A DNA stretch of 64,000 nucleotides from Bizionia paragorgiae (GTDB taxonomy: Bacteria; Bacteroidota; Bacteroidia; Flavobacteriales; Flavobacteriaceae). The notes under the pieces were generated by a model that made no database searches, was not told where the DNA came from, and was given only the letters and a program-made list of their open reading frames with translations. The stretch covers positions 1-64,000 of the forward strand of contig NZ_FNQK01000002.1 in the NCBI RefSeq assembly GCF_900107625.1, given 5' to 3'. How positions within the stretch are numbered: position 1 is the first letter of the stretch; the number at the start of each line of letters is the position of its first letter. Of this stretch, positions 1-9,465 are shown in pieces. Made by a program: the position numbers and the translations under genes.

Positions 1-768
1 AATTGAATCACACTTAATTTAGTGTTAGTATCTTCGTTCTTCTCGTACATATTGTCAAAGAAGCTCTCACGAGAGAAATACATAGTGTTTCCATCTGGAG
101 AGAAGGATACGATACCTTCGTGGTATTTCGTATTGATTTTTCCTTTTATTAAATTAGGCTCAGAGTAAGTTCCATCTTCAGCTAAAGTTAACTCGTAGAT
201 GTCTAAAAACGGTTGGTCATTCCAGCCGTAAGTACGTCTTGAATCGTTTCTTGCAGAAGTAAAGTATAATTTACCATCTTTTAAAGTCCCTCCAAAATCT
301 GAAGCTTCAGAGTTAAACTCTAAGTTTTTGGCTGTATACTTTTCTTCTTTAGCTAAAATATCATTTAGATAATTAGGGTTTGCTAAAAAAGCTTTCGCGC
401 GCTCATCGCTAGGGTTAGCGGCAGCAAACTTTTGCATTTGTTGGTTTGAAGCGTCATACTTTCCGTTAGCTTTTAGCATTTCAGAGTACTTAAATCTCAT
501 TTCAGGATCTGTACTAGATTCTAAAGCTTTAGCATACCATTTTTCGGCGTCTACAGTATTAAAAATATTGTAGTTCGCTTCGGCTAATTGACCGTACACA
601 TAAGCATCGGCTTCTCCTTTGTCTACAAGTTTAGCATAAGCTTCGGCAGCTTCTACAAACTGCAACTTCGCAAAATGTTTGTCGGCTTTTTCAGTCGATT
701 TATTTTGAGCAGTCACACTAAAGCTACTCAGGATAATTAGTGTTAATAATAATTTTATATTTTTCATA
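1..768 (-). CDS. OmpA-family type IX secretion-associated protein, TPR/PD40 N-terminal part (3' truncated by window edge)
   Basis: An open frame runs from an ATG at 768 to the left edge without a stop, so only the N-terminal 256 codons are present. The start MKNIKLLLTLIILSSFSVTAQ is a signal peptide. A helical TPR-like part follows (about residues 25-110; motifs such as FVEAAEAYAKL and WYAKALESS). After that comes the start of a PD40/WD40-like beta-propeller, with NSEASDFGGTLKDGKLYFTS and FSPDGNTMYFSR. In Bacteroidota this order (TPR, PD40, a carboxypeptidase-like domain, then OmpA) is typical of PorE-like peptidoglycan-anchoring proteins next to PorP/SprF. The missing OmpA end is inferred. 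It lies 19 bp downstream of the PorP/SprF gene on the same strand, so co-transcription is likely. Confidence 0.8.
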
Positions 769-787
769 GTTGATTTAGCTTAACTGA

Positions 788-1696
788 TTAGAAATAACGA
801 GGTGAACGCGATACTTTCTTTGGTAAGAAAATGTCGAAGTTTATAAATATTTCGTGTGATGAACTGGTATCGATATTTAAGTCAGATTGAATGCTATCGT
901 AAGCATATCCTATTCTTAAATTTGGAGATACCATAAAGTTTATCATACCACTAAACGAATCGTCTAAACGGTAACCTGCACCTACTTCTACTAAGTCGTA
1001 CATAAATAAGTTTAGGTTAGCATCATAAGATACGGGTGCATCGAAAGCAAACTTAGCAAGCACGTGTGGCTTTAATTTAAAGTTTGGTGATAAATCGAAT
1101 ACGTAACCTGCAGCTGCAAATAAATGCTCTGATTCTGATCCTATTTTACGACCATCAACATCTAAATGTGTTGCATTTAAAATGTTTGGCATAGAGGCAG
1201 AAATGTAGTATTTGTTTGGCTTGTAGAAATACGCTCCAGCACCAACATTTGGTGTGGTTTCGTTAATATCTTGACTGTAAAATGGATCTCCTGGATCTAA
1301 AGTCACTACCGAACCGGTTCCGATATCATGAAATGTAGCTCCCGCTTTTAAACCTAAAGCTAATTTAGTCTCTGTTCCCATTGGCAAGGTGTATGAGAAA
1401 TCGATGTAAGCATTAGTTTCACTTACAGGACCAACTTCGTCACTAATAAGTGAGAAACCTAATCCTACACGATTCCCTACCGGAGAGTGAATAGAAAGTG
1501 TTCCTGTAGTAGGAGCACCTTCTATTCCAACCCATTGGCTCCTGTAGAGTGCTCCAATAGAAACACTCTCGCTAGAACCAGCATAGGCCGGGTTAATAAT
1601 ATTCATATTATACATGTACTGTGTGTACTGTGGGTCTTGTTGTGCATAACTGTTTAAAGCAAACAAAACGGCGAAAAGGATATATATTTTTTTCAT
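788..1696 (-). CDS. Type IX secretion system membrane protein, PorP/SprF family
   Basis: 302 aa. A signal peptide (MKKIYILFAVLFALNSYAQQ) is followed by QDPQYTQYMYNMNIINPAYAGS, the diagnostic N-terminus of the PorP/SprF family, and then by alternating beta strands of a predicted outer-membrane barrel. Family members pair with large gliding or type B sorting-domain proteins and help their secretion or surface attachment. Here the gene sits 31 bp downstream of such a giant protein and 19 bp upstream of an OmpA-family gene, the usual three-gene order (compare sprC/sprB-sprF). Whether this copy is SprF itself or one of the many paralogues cannot be decided here. It is more probably a paralogue dedicated to its neighbour. 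Confidence 0.93.
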   Translation of the reverse strand: MKKIYILFAVLFALNSYAQQDPQYTQYMYNMNIINPAYAGSSESVSIGALYRSQWVGIEGAPTTGTLSIHSPVGNRVGLGFSLISDEVGPVSETNAYIDFSYTLPMGTETKLALGLKAGATFHDIGTGSVVTLDPGDPFYSQDINETTPNVGAGAYFYKPNKYYISASMPNILNATHLDVDGRKIGSESEHLFAAAGYVFDLSPNFKLKPHVLAKFAFDAPVSYDANLNLFMYDLVEVGAGYRLDDSFSGMINFMVSPNLRIGYAYDSIQSDLNIDTSSSHEIFINFDIFLPKKVSRSPRYF

Positions 1697-1727
1697 TCTT
1701 TTATTTTAGTTGATGTTTGTAATGCTA

Positions 1728-4700
1728 TTATCTGTTAATGTAAACCCAAGCTGTTTTTACTTTTCCGCCTTGGTATTTCATTACATAGTAGTAGGTTCCT
1801 ACTGGTAACTCATCACCATCGTTAGATTGTCCAAACCATTCGTTTGTATAGTTTGTCTTAGAATATACTTTAGTTCCATATCTATTAAAGATCTCTAAAC
1901 TCTGTACATCAAAACTACTTAAATCGAAGTTGTCGTTTAAGTTATCGCCGTTCGGTGAAATACCTTGAGGGATAACACAAGATTCTAGCTCATAAACTTC
2001 TACTTCTTCTGTAGTTGATGGACATGAACTGTTATTAAAGCTCACTGTAATTTCATAAGTACCAGCAGTATAAACAGAGTTTAAAACTAAACTTGTAGCT
2101 CCAGGAATAACAACACCGTCTTTAGTCCATGAAATAGTAACTTCAGACTCCGAGTAATTGTTTCCAATAGCTGTAATCGCTATTGGCGATGTTGCATTAG
2201 GGCACACCTCGTAAACATTACTTGTATCTATAGTTGTATTTGGTAACGGATTAACCACTAAGTCTAAAGCAGTCGTTGCATAACAATCTGCAGACGCATT
2301 ATTTTCTACGCGCACATAAACTGTTTGTGGATTAGAAATGTTCGTATAAGGAGATACTAGAGCATTTGCTCCTGCATCAGCATCAACTTGTGATAAATAG
2401 TAAGACACGTTATAAGTCGCTGGGTTTTGACCATCTAAAACTGCCGCCGAATGCGAGTCTAAGTCAAACAACTCCGTTTCATCTTCCGCATCTTCAGCAC
2501 AAAGCTCAAAGTCTACACTTGTCGCCACAGGAATAGCTCCTGTTATTAATAAGTCGAATGACGTGTTTGTACTTGCACAACCTGAACCTGAACCAACAGC
2601 ATCGAAATCTTCAACTCTAACGTAAATTGTAGTTCCATCTACAGCATTATAAGGAGAAGCTAAAGCATTTGTTCCTGCTTGTGCATCACCTAAAGTTTCA
2701 TGATATGTTACCACAAATTCTGTCTCACTTTGAGCACCTAAAATAACAGGTGTTTGAGCTTCCAAGTTAAAATCCTCAGTACCATCACCAGAAATATCAC
2801 ACGTCACCATATCTGGTGCCGCATTTGCTACTGCTGAGTCATAAAAATTAAGAAGGACATCATACTGTGAGTATACCTCACAATCACTATCATATGCAAT
2901 AACACTATAAAAATCAGATTCTGTTACCACTAACGACCCTGAAGTCTCATTATCTAAGATAATCCCATTTTGAAACCACTCGTAAGTATCTGCAAATGGA
3001 GATTCAGCAGTTAAAGTTGTCGAACTGAACCCACATAAATTAGCTACTGCAGGTGTAGTTTCATCGTTATCTTCGTCTACGAATACCGTATCATTAGAAG
3101 TTATTTCCACATCTAATTCAGCAACAGTAGATCCTGCACCTGTTCCACCAGAATTGGTTTGTTGTATTTGAATATCTCCAGGTTGGTTTGCGTAGTTAGT
3201 AACTAACAGTACATAAACCTCTCCTGAAATGGCATTATCAATAGTCATATTTTCTACTGAATTGATACTATAACTACAATCCATAATATTTCCTGATGGA
3301 TAGAAATTCGAGTTTGAAGTATTGTTAGGACAATCTCCAGGTGTAGGACACCCTTCATCTAACACGTTAGCTTCACAAAAATCGGTTGCCGTATCAAAAG
3401 GTCCCCATAATACGAAATCGACATCTAATCCATTTCCTGTATCTGAAGTTTGGGTAATTTGAATTTCAATAGTTCCAGATTCTCCAATTTGGATAATATT
3501 CCAAGATGGATTTGGAGTTGTATATAAACAAGCTATTTGCCCTCCACTTGGGAAGTTAGTCAGGTTTGGTGATGTTTGAACCCCATTATTATTACAGAAT
3601 GTTCCCGCATTGTCACAAGATGTTCCACTTGGCGCCTCTGTAATACATAAATCGAATGAACTAGACTCAGAAGAAGAACCTCCAGAAAATACTCTAATAT
3701 AATACGTGTCACCAATAGTTAATGGCGGTGTTATACCTGAATCGGTAGTAAAACAATCCATTTCCACAAGGGCATCACAAGCACCTTCGTAAATTCCGAA
3801 ATCTAAGTTCGTTGTTCCTCCTTGAATATTTAATATTGAAATTATTTCAAGTTCATGTAATGCTGTAAACTCAAACCACACATCGTCGTTTGGATCACCG
3901 CCACAAGTTCCTGTTGGAACACCTGATGGTGTAGCTTCTAAAATTGTCCCTGGCGTTGTTACTGTACAACTACCATCGGTATTTACTTGAGCCACTGTAG
4001 CTCCAAGACAATTATCGTTAGCTGGAGGACATGCTAATAACTGAATAGCTGCACTCGTAATGACACAGTTAACATCTTGCTCATTAGCAACTGTAAAGAT
4101 AACATCTGTTGCAAAAGGGAAAGGTCCAAATTGCGTAGTACCTGCCTCAGAAACTGAAACTGGTGTACTTCCTTGGTTATCCGAAATTAAAACAGAAGTG
4201 GCATCTCCAAGAGACGTTACATTAACGTCTACTAAAAATTGATCGCCATTATCACAGTCATCTATTACCATAAAGGTAGCTTCTGGGTTAACACAAGTTG
4301 CACAAGACACTGTAATATCTAAAGTATCAAAAGCTGACACCGTAGAACATCCTGTAGAACCATCTGAATCAATCGTAAACGAAATCGTATCACCTGTAGA
4401 AACAAATGTTAATCCTGCTAAATTTCCGTTATTACCGTAAGGTGTAGCGACATTCATATTTGTACCGTCAGTATCAAACACTAAGAATTCATCCCAGTTA
4501 GATTCTACTGTACCTGCGTTTATAGCAAAATTAAGTGGCGTACCATCGGTACTTGTAAAAGTAAACACATTAGTATCGTTATTTTCATAACAGTATGTGA
4601 AGTTTACAGGACCTACAGAACAATCTACAGTATAGTTTACTTGAACCGTCGTTGTAAAGGTCACTGGACCAGACCATGCACTAAAACCATCAGTTCCACA

Positions 4701-7109
4701 GTCAGATCTTACATAAACTTCGTAATCTGTTTGGAAAGCTAATCCTGTTTCGTTAATTGTTGTTGTAGTCACAGCTGTCCCAGAAGTAGGCTCTCCTGTT
4801 CCTGCTGGTTGCACTACATACTCCCAAGCCGTCTCTCCTGCACCTGCCATCCATGACACATCAGCTGAAACGCCTGTTATATTTGTTACTTGAATTCCTC
4901 CTGGTTGCACACAAGAAGGTAACTCACCGAAAGTGACATCATCGATAGCGATATCGTCATAAAAATCACCAGGTGAAATAATCTCAGAAAATGTAAAACG
5001 CGCCTGAACTGGGCCTGTGATTGTTAACCCTCCTAAGTCTAAATATTTTAATTCCCACCCTGCGGTGTTTGTGTTATAAGTACCCATTAAATTCCATGCA
5101 GCACCATCCCAAACCTCTACATCTAATTGAGAGTTTGCATCACCTTCGTTATGACTTAATTCATAAAATGATAATGCCGGATTTACTAATCCTGAAACAT
5201 CTACTAGAGGAGATAATAAAACCGCTGGTGCATCTGTTCCTGACGCATCAACCCATGCAAAATAACCATTGGTAGCAGTAACCCCATCGATAACACCATT
5301 ATTACCTATATGGTTAAATCCTGGATCGTTATCAAAGTTCCAATCTTCACCACCACTCATTGACCAACATACAGGAATAGTTCCTCCGTTTTCAAAGCCT
5401 TCGGTGTACGGCGCTATAAATGTTACACATTCTGTAGTGAAAGAAATTGGACCCATCCAGTCGCTAAATTCACCAGTACAATCTGCTCTTACATAAGCTT
5501 CATAAGTTGTAGCAGCCGTTAAACCAGTAGCAACATAAGGATTTACCGTAGTCGCGTCTCCGTTTCCTGCAGGCACTCCTGTTCCTGGTACTTGCACTGC
5601 AACTTCCCAAGCTGTCTCTAAACCATTAGAAACCCAAGAAATAGTTGCTGTAGTATCGGTTGTATTAACTATACCCACGTTTGAAGGGTTTACACATGAT
5701 GGTAACTCATCGAAAGTTACATCATCAATAGCAATATCATCATAGAAATCTCCACCTACCGGTTCAGAGAAAATAAAACGTGCTTGCACGTCTCCTGTTA
5801 TAGTTAAGGTACTAATATTTATGACTTTCTTTTCCCAACCACTAGTATTGGTATTATAAGTACCCATTAAGTTCCATGCAGCACCATCCCAAACCTCTAC
5901 AACTAATTGAGAGTTCGCATTACCTTCGTTATCACTAAGTTCGTAAAATGAAATTGAAGGTGTTATTAAAGCTGACACATCTACAAGAGGTGTTGTTAAT
6001 GTTGATTCCCCGTCGTCACCAGTCGAATCCACCCAAGCAAAATAACCGTTAGTTACTGTATTACCTGTAATCGTACCATTATTTCCGATATGGTTTCCAG
6101 CTCCTGTATTACTAAAGCTCCAATCTTCACCACCACTCATTGTCCAACATAAAGGAATAGCTCCTCCATTTTCGAAACCTTCTGAATATGGGGCAACAAA
6201 CGTCACACATTCTGTTGCAAAATTAAACGGACCAACCCATGGGCTATATTCCGTTCCACAACTAGATCTTACATAAACCTCATAGTTAGAAGCCGGTGTT
6301 AATCCAGATGCTACATAAGCTGTATTTGAAGTTGCTGCATCTCCATTTCCTGTTGGAACACCTGTTCCCGCCGGTTGAGTTACTACTTCCCAAGCTGTTT
6401 CCGTTCCTCCTAAACCCCATGCTATATTTGCTGATGTTGCAGTAATATTCGACGCTGAAAGATTTAATGGTTCTGGACATGTTACTTCATATACAGATAC
6501 TGTATCGAAAGCAAAACCTTCATCGTTAACCGAACCATCTGCAGAAAACGCTATACGTAAACTTACTGCCGATTCTCCTGCTAATCCAATTAATGCATGT
6601 CTTGCAACAACCCATCCACCAGATCCGTTACCGGTACCTTGTCTTCCTGTCCAACCTTCTTGTTGTCCTCCAGGATTACTATTAATAGTATCATCATTAA
6701 ACCAATTATTAGCATCGCCAAATGCACCTACATTTTGCCATGTTGCTCCGCCGTCTATGGAAGATTGTAAGACCGCTCCATCCCAACTAAATTCTGAATT
6801 CCACCATACACTTAATTGTACTGCTGGTGCCGCAAGAGTAGTGAAATCAAATACAGGACTAACTACAGACGAGTCCTCGTTAGAGCTATAGGTACCTGTT
6901 AAATTCGTAACCCAAGCATTAGCACCTGAGTCGGCACTATTAATAACTGTGTTTGCCGGTGCTCCTAGAGCCCAAGAACCTCCATTGGCAGTCCAACCAC
7001 CAGCTCCCGCTTCAAAGTCCTCATTATAAGGAAAAGTGGCAATTTGTGCATTAGCTTGCAACCCTAATAAAATGGTTAACATCGCTAATAAATGAGTAAT
7101 TTTTTTCAT
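1728..7109 (-). CDS. Giant multidomain surface protein with gliding motility-associated C-terminal (type B sorting) domain
   Basis: About 1793 aa. The ATG at 7109 is chosen over one ten codons upstream because it begins a clean signal peptide (MKKITHLLAMLTILLGLQANAQ). Approximate order: a MAM/choice-of-anchor-J-like domain (25-205); FN3 (211-298); MAM-like (300-470); FN3 (471-558); MAM-like (560-730); FN3 (731-820); CUB-like and Ig-like regions (824-1020); a PPC-like domain (1031-1160); a Cys-rich module typical of these adhesins (1164-1310); two repeats with the signature YVRVE plus DLxxxxP; and a C-terminal CHU_C sorting domain (about 1716-1793) with ISPNGDNLNDNF, IFNRYGTKVY and GTYYYV. This domain directs type IX secretion and surface attachment, usually with a PorP/SprF partner, here the next gene. 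It probably acts as a cell-surface adhesin. Ligand unknown. Confidence 0.92.
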   Translation of the reverse strand: MKKITHLLAMLTILLGLQANAQIATFPYNEDFEAGAGGWTANGGSWALGAPANTVINSADSGANAWVTNLTGTYSSNEDSSVVSPVFDFTTLAAPAVQLSVWWNSEFSWDGAVLQSSIDGGATWQNVGAFGDANNWFNDDTINSNPGGQQEGWTGRQGTGNGSGGWVVARHALIGLAGESAVSLRIAFSADGSVNDEGFAFDTVSVYEVTCPEPLNLSASNITATSANIAWGLGGTETAWEVVTQPAGTGVPTGNGDAATSNTAYVASGLTPASNYEVYVRSSCGTEYSPWVGPFNFATECVTFVAPYSEGFENGGAIPLCWTMSGGEDWSFSNTGAGNHIGNNGTITGNTVTNGYFAWVDSTGDDGESTLTTPLVDVSALITPSISFYELSDNEGNANSQLVVEVWDGAAWNLMGTYNTNTSGWEKKVINISTLTITGDVQARFIFSEPVGGDFYDDIAIDDVTFDELPSCVNPSNVGIVNTTDTTATISWVSNGLETAWEVAVQVPGTGVPAGNGDATTVNPYVATGLTAATTYEAYVRADCTGEFSDWMGPISFTTECVTFIAPYTEGFENGGTIPVCWSMSGGEDWNFDNDPGFNHIGNNGVIDGVTATNGYFAWVDASGTDAPAVLLSPLVDVSGLVNPALSFYELSHNEGDANSQLDVEVWDGAAWNLMGTYNTNTAGWELKYLDLGGLTITGPVQARFTFSEIISPGDFYDDIAIDDVTFGELPSCVQPGGIQVTNITGVSADVSWMAGAGETAWEYVVQPAGTGEPTSGTAVTTTTINETGLAFQTDYEVYVRSDCGTDGFSAWSGPVTFTTTVQVNYTVDCSVGPVNFTYCYENNDTNVFTFTSTDGTPLNFAINAGTVESNWDEFLVFDTDGTNMNVATPYGNNGNLAGLTFVSTGDTISFTIDSDGSTGCSTVSAFDTLDITVSCATCVNPEATFMVIDDCDNGDQFLVDVNVTSLGDATSVLISDNQGSTPVSVSEAGTTQFGPFPFATDVIFTVANEQDVNCVITSAAIQLLACPPANDNCLGATVAQVNTDGSCTVTTPGTILEATPSGVPTGTCGGDPNDDVWFEFTALHELEIISILNIQGGTTNLDFGIYEGACDALVEMDCFTTDSGITPPLTIGDTYYIRVFSGGSSSESSSFDLCITEAPSGTSCDNAGTFCNNNGVQTSPNLTNFPSGGQIACLYTTPNPSWNIIQIGESGTIEIQITQTSDTGNGLDVDFVLWGPFDTATDFCEANVLDEGCPTPGDCPNNTSNSNFYPSGNIMDCSYSINSVENMTIDNAISGEVYVLLVTNYANQPGDIQIQQTNSGGTGAGSTVAELDVEITSNDTVFVDEDNDETTPAVANLCGFSSTTLTAESPFADTYEWFQNGIILDNETSGSLVVTESDFYSVIAYDSDCEVYSQYDVLLNFYDSAVANAAPDMVTCDISGDGTEDFNLEAQTPVILGAQSETEFVVTYHETLGDAQAGTNALASPYNAVDGTTIYVRVEDFDAVGSGSGCASTNTSFDLLITGAIPVATSVDFELCAEDAEDETELFDLDSHSAAVLDGQNPATYNVSYYLSQVDADAGANALVSPYTNISNPQTVYVRVENNASADCYATTALDLVVNPLPNTTIDTSNVYEVCPNATSPIAITAIGNNYSESEVTISWTKDGVVIPGATSLVLNSVYTAGTYEITVSFNNSSCPSTTEEVEVYELESCVIPQGISPNGDNLNDNFDLSSFDVQSLEIFNRYGTKVYSKTNYTNEWFGQSNDGDELPVGTYYYVMKYQGGKVKTAWVYINR
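4910..6470 (-). repeat. 780-bp tandem duplication (FN3 + MAM-like module) inside the adhesin gene
   Basis: Two adjacent units align with a period of exactly 780 bp (260 codons). For example, CAATCTTCACCACCACTCAT occurs at 5341 and again at 6121, and the segment around 5086-5160 matches 5866-5940 with scattered substitutions. Each unit encodes one fibronectin type III-like domain plus one MAM-like domain. The substitutions show the duplication is not a recent assembly artefact. Unit boundaries are approximate. Confidence 0.85.
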
Positions 7110-7286
7110 TATAGCTATTTTTCTTAGTTTATTAATCACCTAAACTATAAAAAATAATTATGACCTAAATACATTACTTTATTTTATAGACGAAAAGCGC
7201 ATTTCATCGACGAAATACCGTTTTCTTTAAGAATCACCCTTTAATGTTATTGTTTTCTTAACAAAAGCATAAATAAAGATTAAATT

Positions 7287-8324
7287 TTAAGGCGCAGGAT
7301 TAGGAATCACAGCATGTATCGCATTAATATCACTAATAATTTCTGGGCTTAAATTAAGCGTTATAGACCCTAAATTCTCCTTTAATTGTTCCAAATTTGT
7401 CGCTCCAATAATAGTGCTCGTCACAAAAGGCCTCTGAGTCACAAAAGCTAAGGCCATTTGTGCCAAAGACATTTGGTGTTTTTCTGCTAAATCTAAATAC
7501 ATTTTCACAGCCTTTGTAGACTGCTCACTACTGTACCTTGTATAGCGTGAAAACAAATTTAAACGTGAGTTTGCGGCATCAGTTTTTTTAAGGTACTTTC
7601 CCGACAACACCCCAAACGCCATAGGGGAATAGGCCAACAAGCCTATTTGCTCACGATGAGAAACCTCGGCTAAATCGCCTTCAAAAAGACGGTTTAATAA
7701 GGAGTAAGGATTTTGAATGGTGATTGGTTTTTTAAAATTGCTTTTTTCAGCCTCTTGTAGAAAGCGCATGGTGCCCCATGCTTTTTCATTAGACAGTCCG
7801 AAATTACCAATTTTCCCTTCTTTAATAATACCGTTTATCGATTCTAAAACTTCGGCAAAATTATCTTTCCACTCATCGGTCTCATCTGGAACATAATCCC
7901 GAACACCAAAAGTATTGGTATGTCGCTCAGGCCAATGCAATTGAAACAAATCGATATAATCTGTTTGTAATCGTTTTAACTCATTGTTTACAGCATCATG
8001 CAGACTTTGTTTACTAAAGCCTGTGGTTCTTATATGTGCGGTATAGTCTCCGGGCCCCGTAATTTTTGATGCGAGCACCACTTTATTGCGATGTCCAGAT
8101 TGCTTTAACCAAGTTCCAATAATTTCACTTGTTCGTCCTTGAGTATCTGCCGATGCCGGAACAGGGTACATTTCGGCGGTATCAATAAAATTTATACCGT
8201 GATCTAAAGCATAGTCTAGTTGCTTATGTCCTTCGGCCTCGGTATTTTGATTGCCCCAAGTCATAGAACCCAAGCAAAATTTACTTACTTTAATAGTGGT
8301 ATTTGGTAGTGTCGTATATAACAT
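7287..8324 (-). CDS. tas: NADP(H)-dependent aldo/keto reductase, Tas family
   Basis: 345 aa, the full length of E. coli Tas. Aldo/keto reductase (AKR) catalytic residues are visible: Asp48 and Tyr53 in FIDTAEMYP, Lys87 in LASKITGP and His130 in LFQLHWPER. The Tas-like segments CLGSMTWGNQNTEAEGHKQL, TIQNPYSLLNRLFEGDLAEV and STIIGATNLEQLKENL are conserved. The enzyme should be a soluble cytoplasmic carbonyl reductase. The physiological substrate is not known even for E. coli Tas. A strong terminator lies only 27 bp upstream of the start, so the promoter must be very close or inside that region. The gene is read in the same direction as the OmpA lipoprotein but is separated from it by the structured element and terminator. 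Confidence 0.92.
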   Translation of the reverse strand: MLYTTLPNTTIKVSKFCLGSMTWGNQNTEAEGHKQLDYALDHGINFIDTAEMYPVPASADTQGRTSEIIGTWLKQSGHRNKVVLASKITGPGDYTAHIRTTGFSKQSLHDAVNNELKRLQTDYIDLFQLHWPERHTNTFGVRDYVPDETDEWKDNFAEVLESINGIIKEGKIGNFGLSNEKAWGTMRFLQEAEKSNFKKPITIQNPYSLLNRLFEGDLAEVSHREQIGLLAYSPMAFGVLSGKYLKKTDAANSRLNLFSRYTRYSSEQSTKAVKMYLDLAEKHQMSLAQMALAFVTQRPFVTSTIIGATNLEQLKENLGSITLNLSPEIISDINAIHAVIPNPAP

Positions 8325-8350
8325 GCTTAATTTTTATTTAAATATAAAAA

Positions 8351-8380
8351 GACCTTTCGTTATATTGGTTACGAAAGGTC
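8351..8380 (-). terminator. Intrinsic terminator of the xth-OmpA lipoprotein unit
   Basis: A perfect ten-base inverted repeat, GACCTTTCGT / ACGAAAGGTC, with a ten-base loop, is followed on the minus strand by a short T-tract. It lies downstream of the structured element 8400-8485 and upstream of the aldo/keto reductase gene. Confidence 0.85.
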
Positions 8381-8399
8381 TAAATCTGTTTTCTGTATT

Positions 8400-8485
8400 G
8401 CGTTAAGGATGGAGCACCTGTTGGAGCTCTCCCGTTTTTTCACGGGAAGCGACTTGCGAGAGCCTGACCCGACAGGGTAACGCCC
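8400..8485 (-). ncRNA. Dispersed structured 3'-UTR element, copy A
   Basis: In minus-strand sense it starts GGGCGTTACC five bases after the stop of the OmpA lipoprotein gene and ends TCCTTAACGC, followed by a terminator. It shares the blocks GGTCAGGCTCTCG, GTCGCTTCCCG, AGAGCTCCAACA and CTCCATCCTTAACGC with copy B at 50826-50912. Predicted pairings: outer stem GCGTTA/TAACGC; hairpin CCC-TGTC-GGG; stem GCTCTC/GAGAGC; hairpin CCCGT-GAAAAA-ACGGG. In copy B the third pair of the small hairpin is T-A instead of C-G, and the pair after CCG is A-T instead of T-A, so pairing is kept. I recall similar sequences being common in flavobacterial genomes, but cannot confirm identity with any Rfam family (Flavo-1 would be one to test). 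Confidence 0.7.
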
Positions 8486-8490
8486 TAAAC

Positions 8491-9447
8491 TTAAATATCG
8501 TTTAACAATTTAGAAAGTTCGTCTAACTTAGGCGTTAAAATAATCTCTATTCTTCTATTTTTTGATTTACCTTCTACAGTTTCATTACTAGCAACGGGGG
8601 CATACTCACCGCGACCAGCAGCCGTTAAATTATCTGGTTTAATAGCACTATTTTCTTGTAAAATTTGGACTATCGCTGTAGCTCTTTTAGTCGATAAATC
8701 CCAGTTACCACTAATTTGAGAGGACCCTCTATATGGCGCGTTATCGGTATGGCCTTCTATCAAGACGGCAATCTCAGGGTTGTCTGCCAAAACACCTCCT
8801 AATTGTTTAACTGCTTTACGCCCTTCGACACCTACAGACCAGCTTCCTGAATGAAAAAGTAATTTATTTTCCATAGATACATACACCTTACCATTGCGTT
8901 GCTCTACCGTTAAACCTTTACCTTCAAAATCGGTTAAAGCACGAGAAACCGCATCTTTTAGCGCAGTCATTTCAGCTTCCTTAGCCGCAATAACGCTTTC
9001 TAACTCAGCCACACGTTGAGAACGTGCTTCTAGCTGTTGTTTTAAAGTTTCTAAGCGTTGGTTTTCGGCTTGAAGGGCCTGCTCTTTAGCCTCTAATTGT
9101 GCTAACAACTCTCTATTTCTCTTAGAATTAGCTGCAATTGCCGATGAACTATTGGCATCTAAAGCATCGTAAGACGCTTTTAAATTAGTATAACTAGATT
9201 TTGTGGCATCGTAATCACTTTGCAACTGATCGCGTTTAACCACAGCAGCATCATACTGTTTTTGAAGCGCATCTAAGGCGTTAGCCGCTTGATTTTTTGC
9301 TTTTAACAAATTATTATTTTCATCTTTTAAAGACTGATTCTCTTTTTTTAATGCAGCATATTTGTCCTCCAAATCTTTATAGACTTTAGGGGAAACACAC
9401 GCCGTTAAAGAGGCAATGACTAATGATAAAACAAGGATTTTTTTCAT
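8491..9447 (-). CDS. OmpA/MotB-domain lipoprotein with long coiled coil
   Basis: 318 aa. A lipoprotein signal ends at LTAC (Cys17). A long heptad-rich coiled coil follows (about 25-165, rich in Lys, Glu, Gln and Ala), then an OmpA-like peptidoglycan-binding domain (about 190-305) with IAVLIEGHTDN, NWDLSTKRATAIV, GRGEYAP and KNRRIEIILTPKL. The predicted job is an outer-membrane-anchored tether to peptidoglycan, with the coiled coil spanning the periplasm. It follows xth by 18 bp, so the two are probably one transcript. The product is not obviously related in function to exonuclease III. The mRNA ends in the structured element and terminator described separately. Confidence 0.9.
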   Translation of the reverse strand: MKKILVLSLVIASLTACVSPKVYKDLEDKYAALKKENQSLKDENNNLLKAKNQAANALDALQKQYDAAVVKRDQLQSDYDATKSSYTNLKASYDALDANSSSAIAANSKRNRELLAQLEAKEQALQAENQRLETLKQQLEARSQRVAELESVIAAKEAEMTALKDAVSRALTDFEGKGLTVEQRNGKVYVSMENKLLFHSGSWSVGVEGRKAVKQLGGVLADNPEIAVLIEGHTDNAPYRGSSQISGNWDLSTKRATAIVQILQENSAIKPDNLTAAGRGEYAPVASNETVEGKSKNRRIEIILTPKLDELSKLLNDI

Positions 9448-9465
9448 TGATTCTGTGATATAAGG

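Noticed and set aside
4060-5496. Plus-strand open frames inside the adhesin gene
   Set aside because: Antisense shadows caused by low-stop composition of the repeat-rich gene.
4910-6470. Tandem repeat as an assembly artefact
   Set aside because: The two units differ at many positions, which an artefactual duplication would not.
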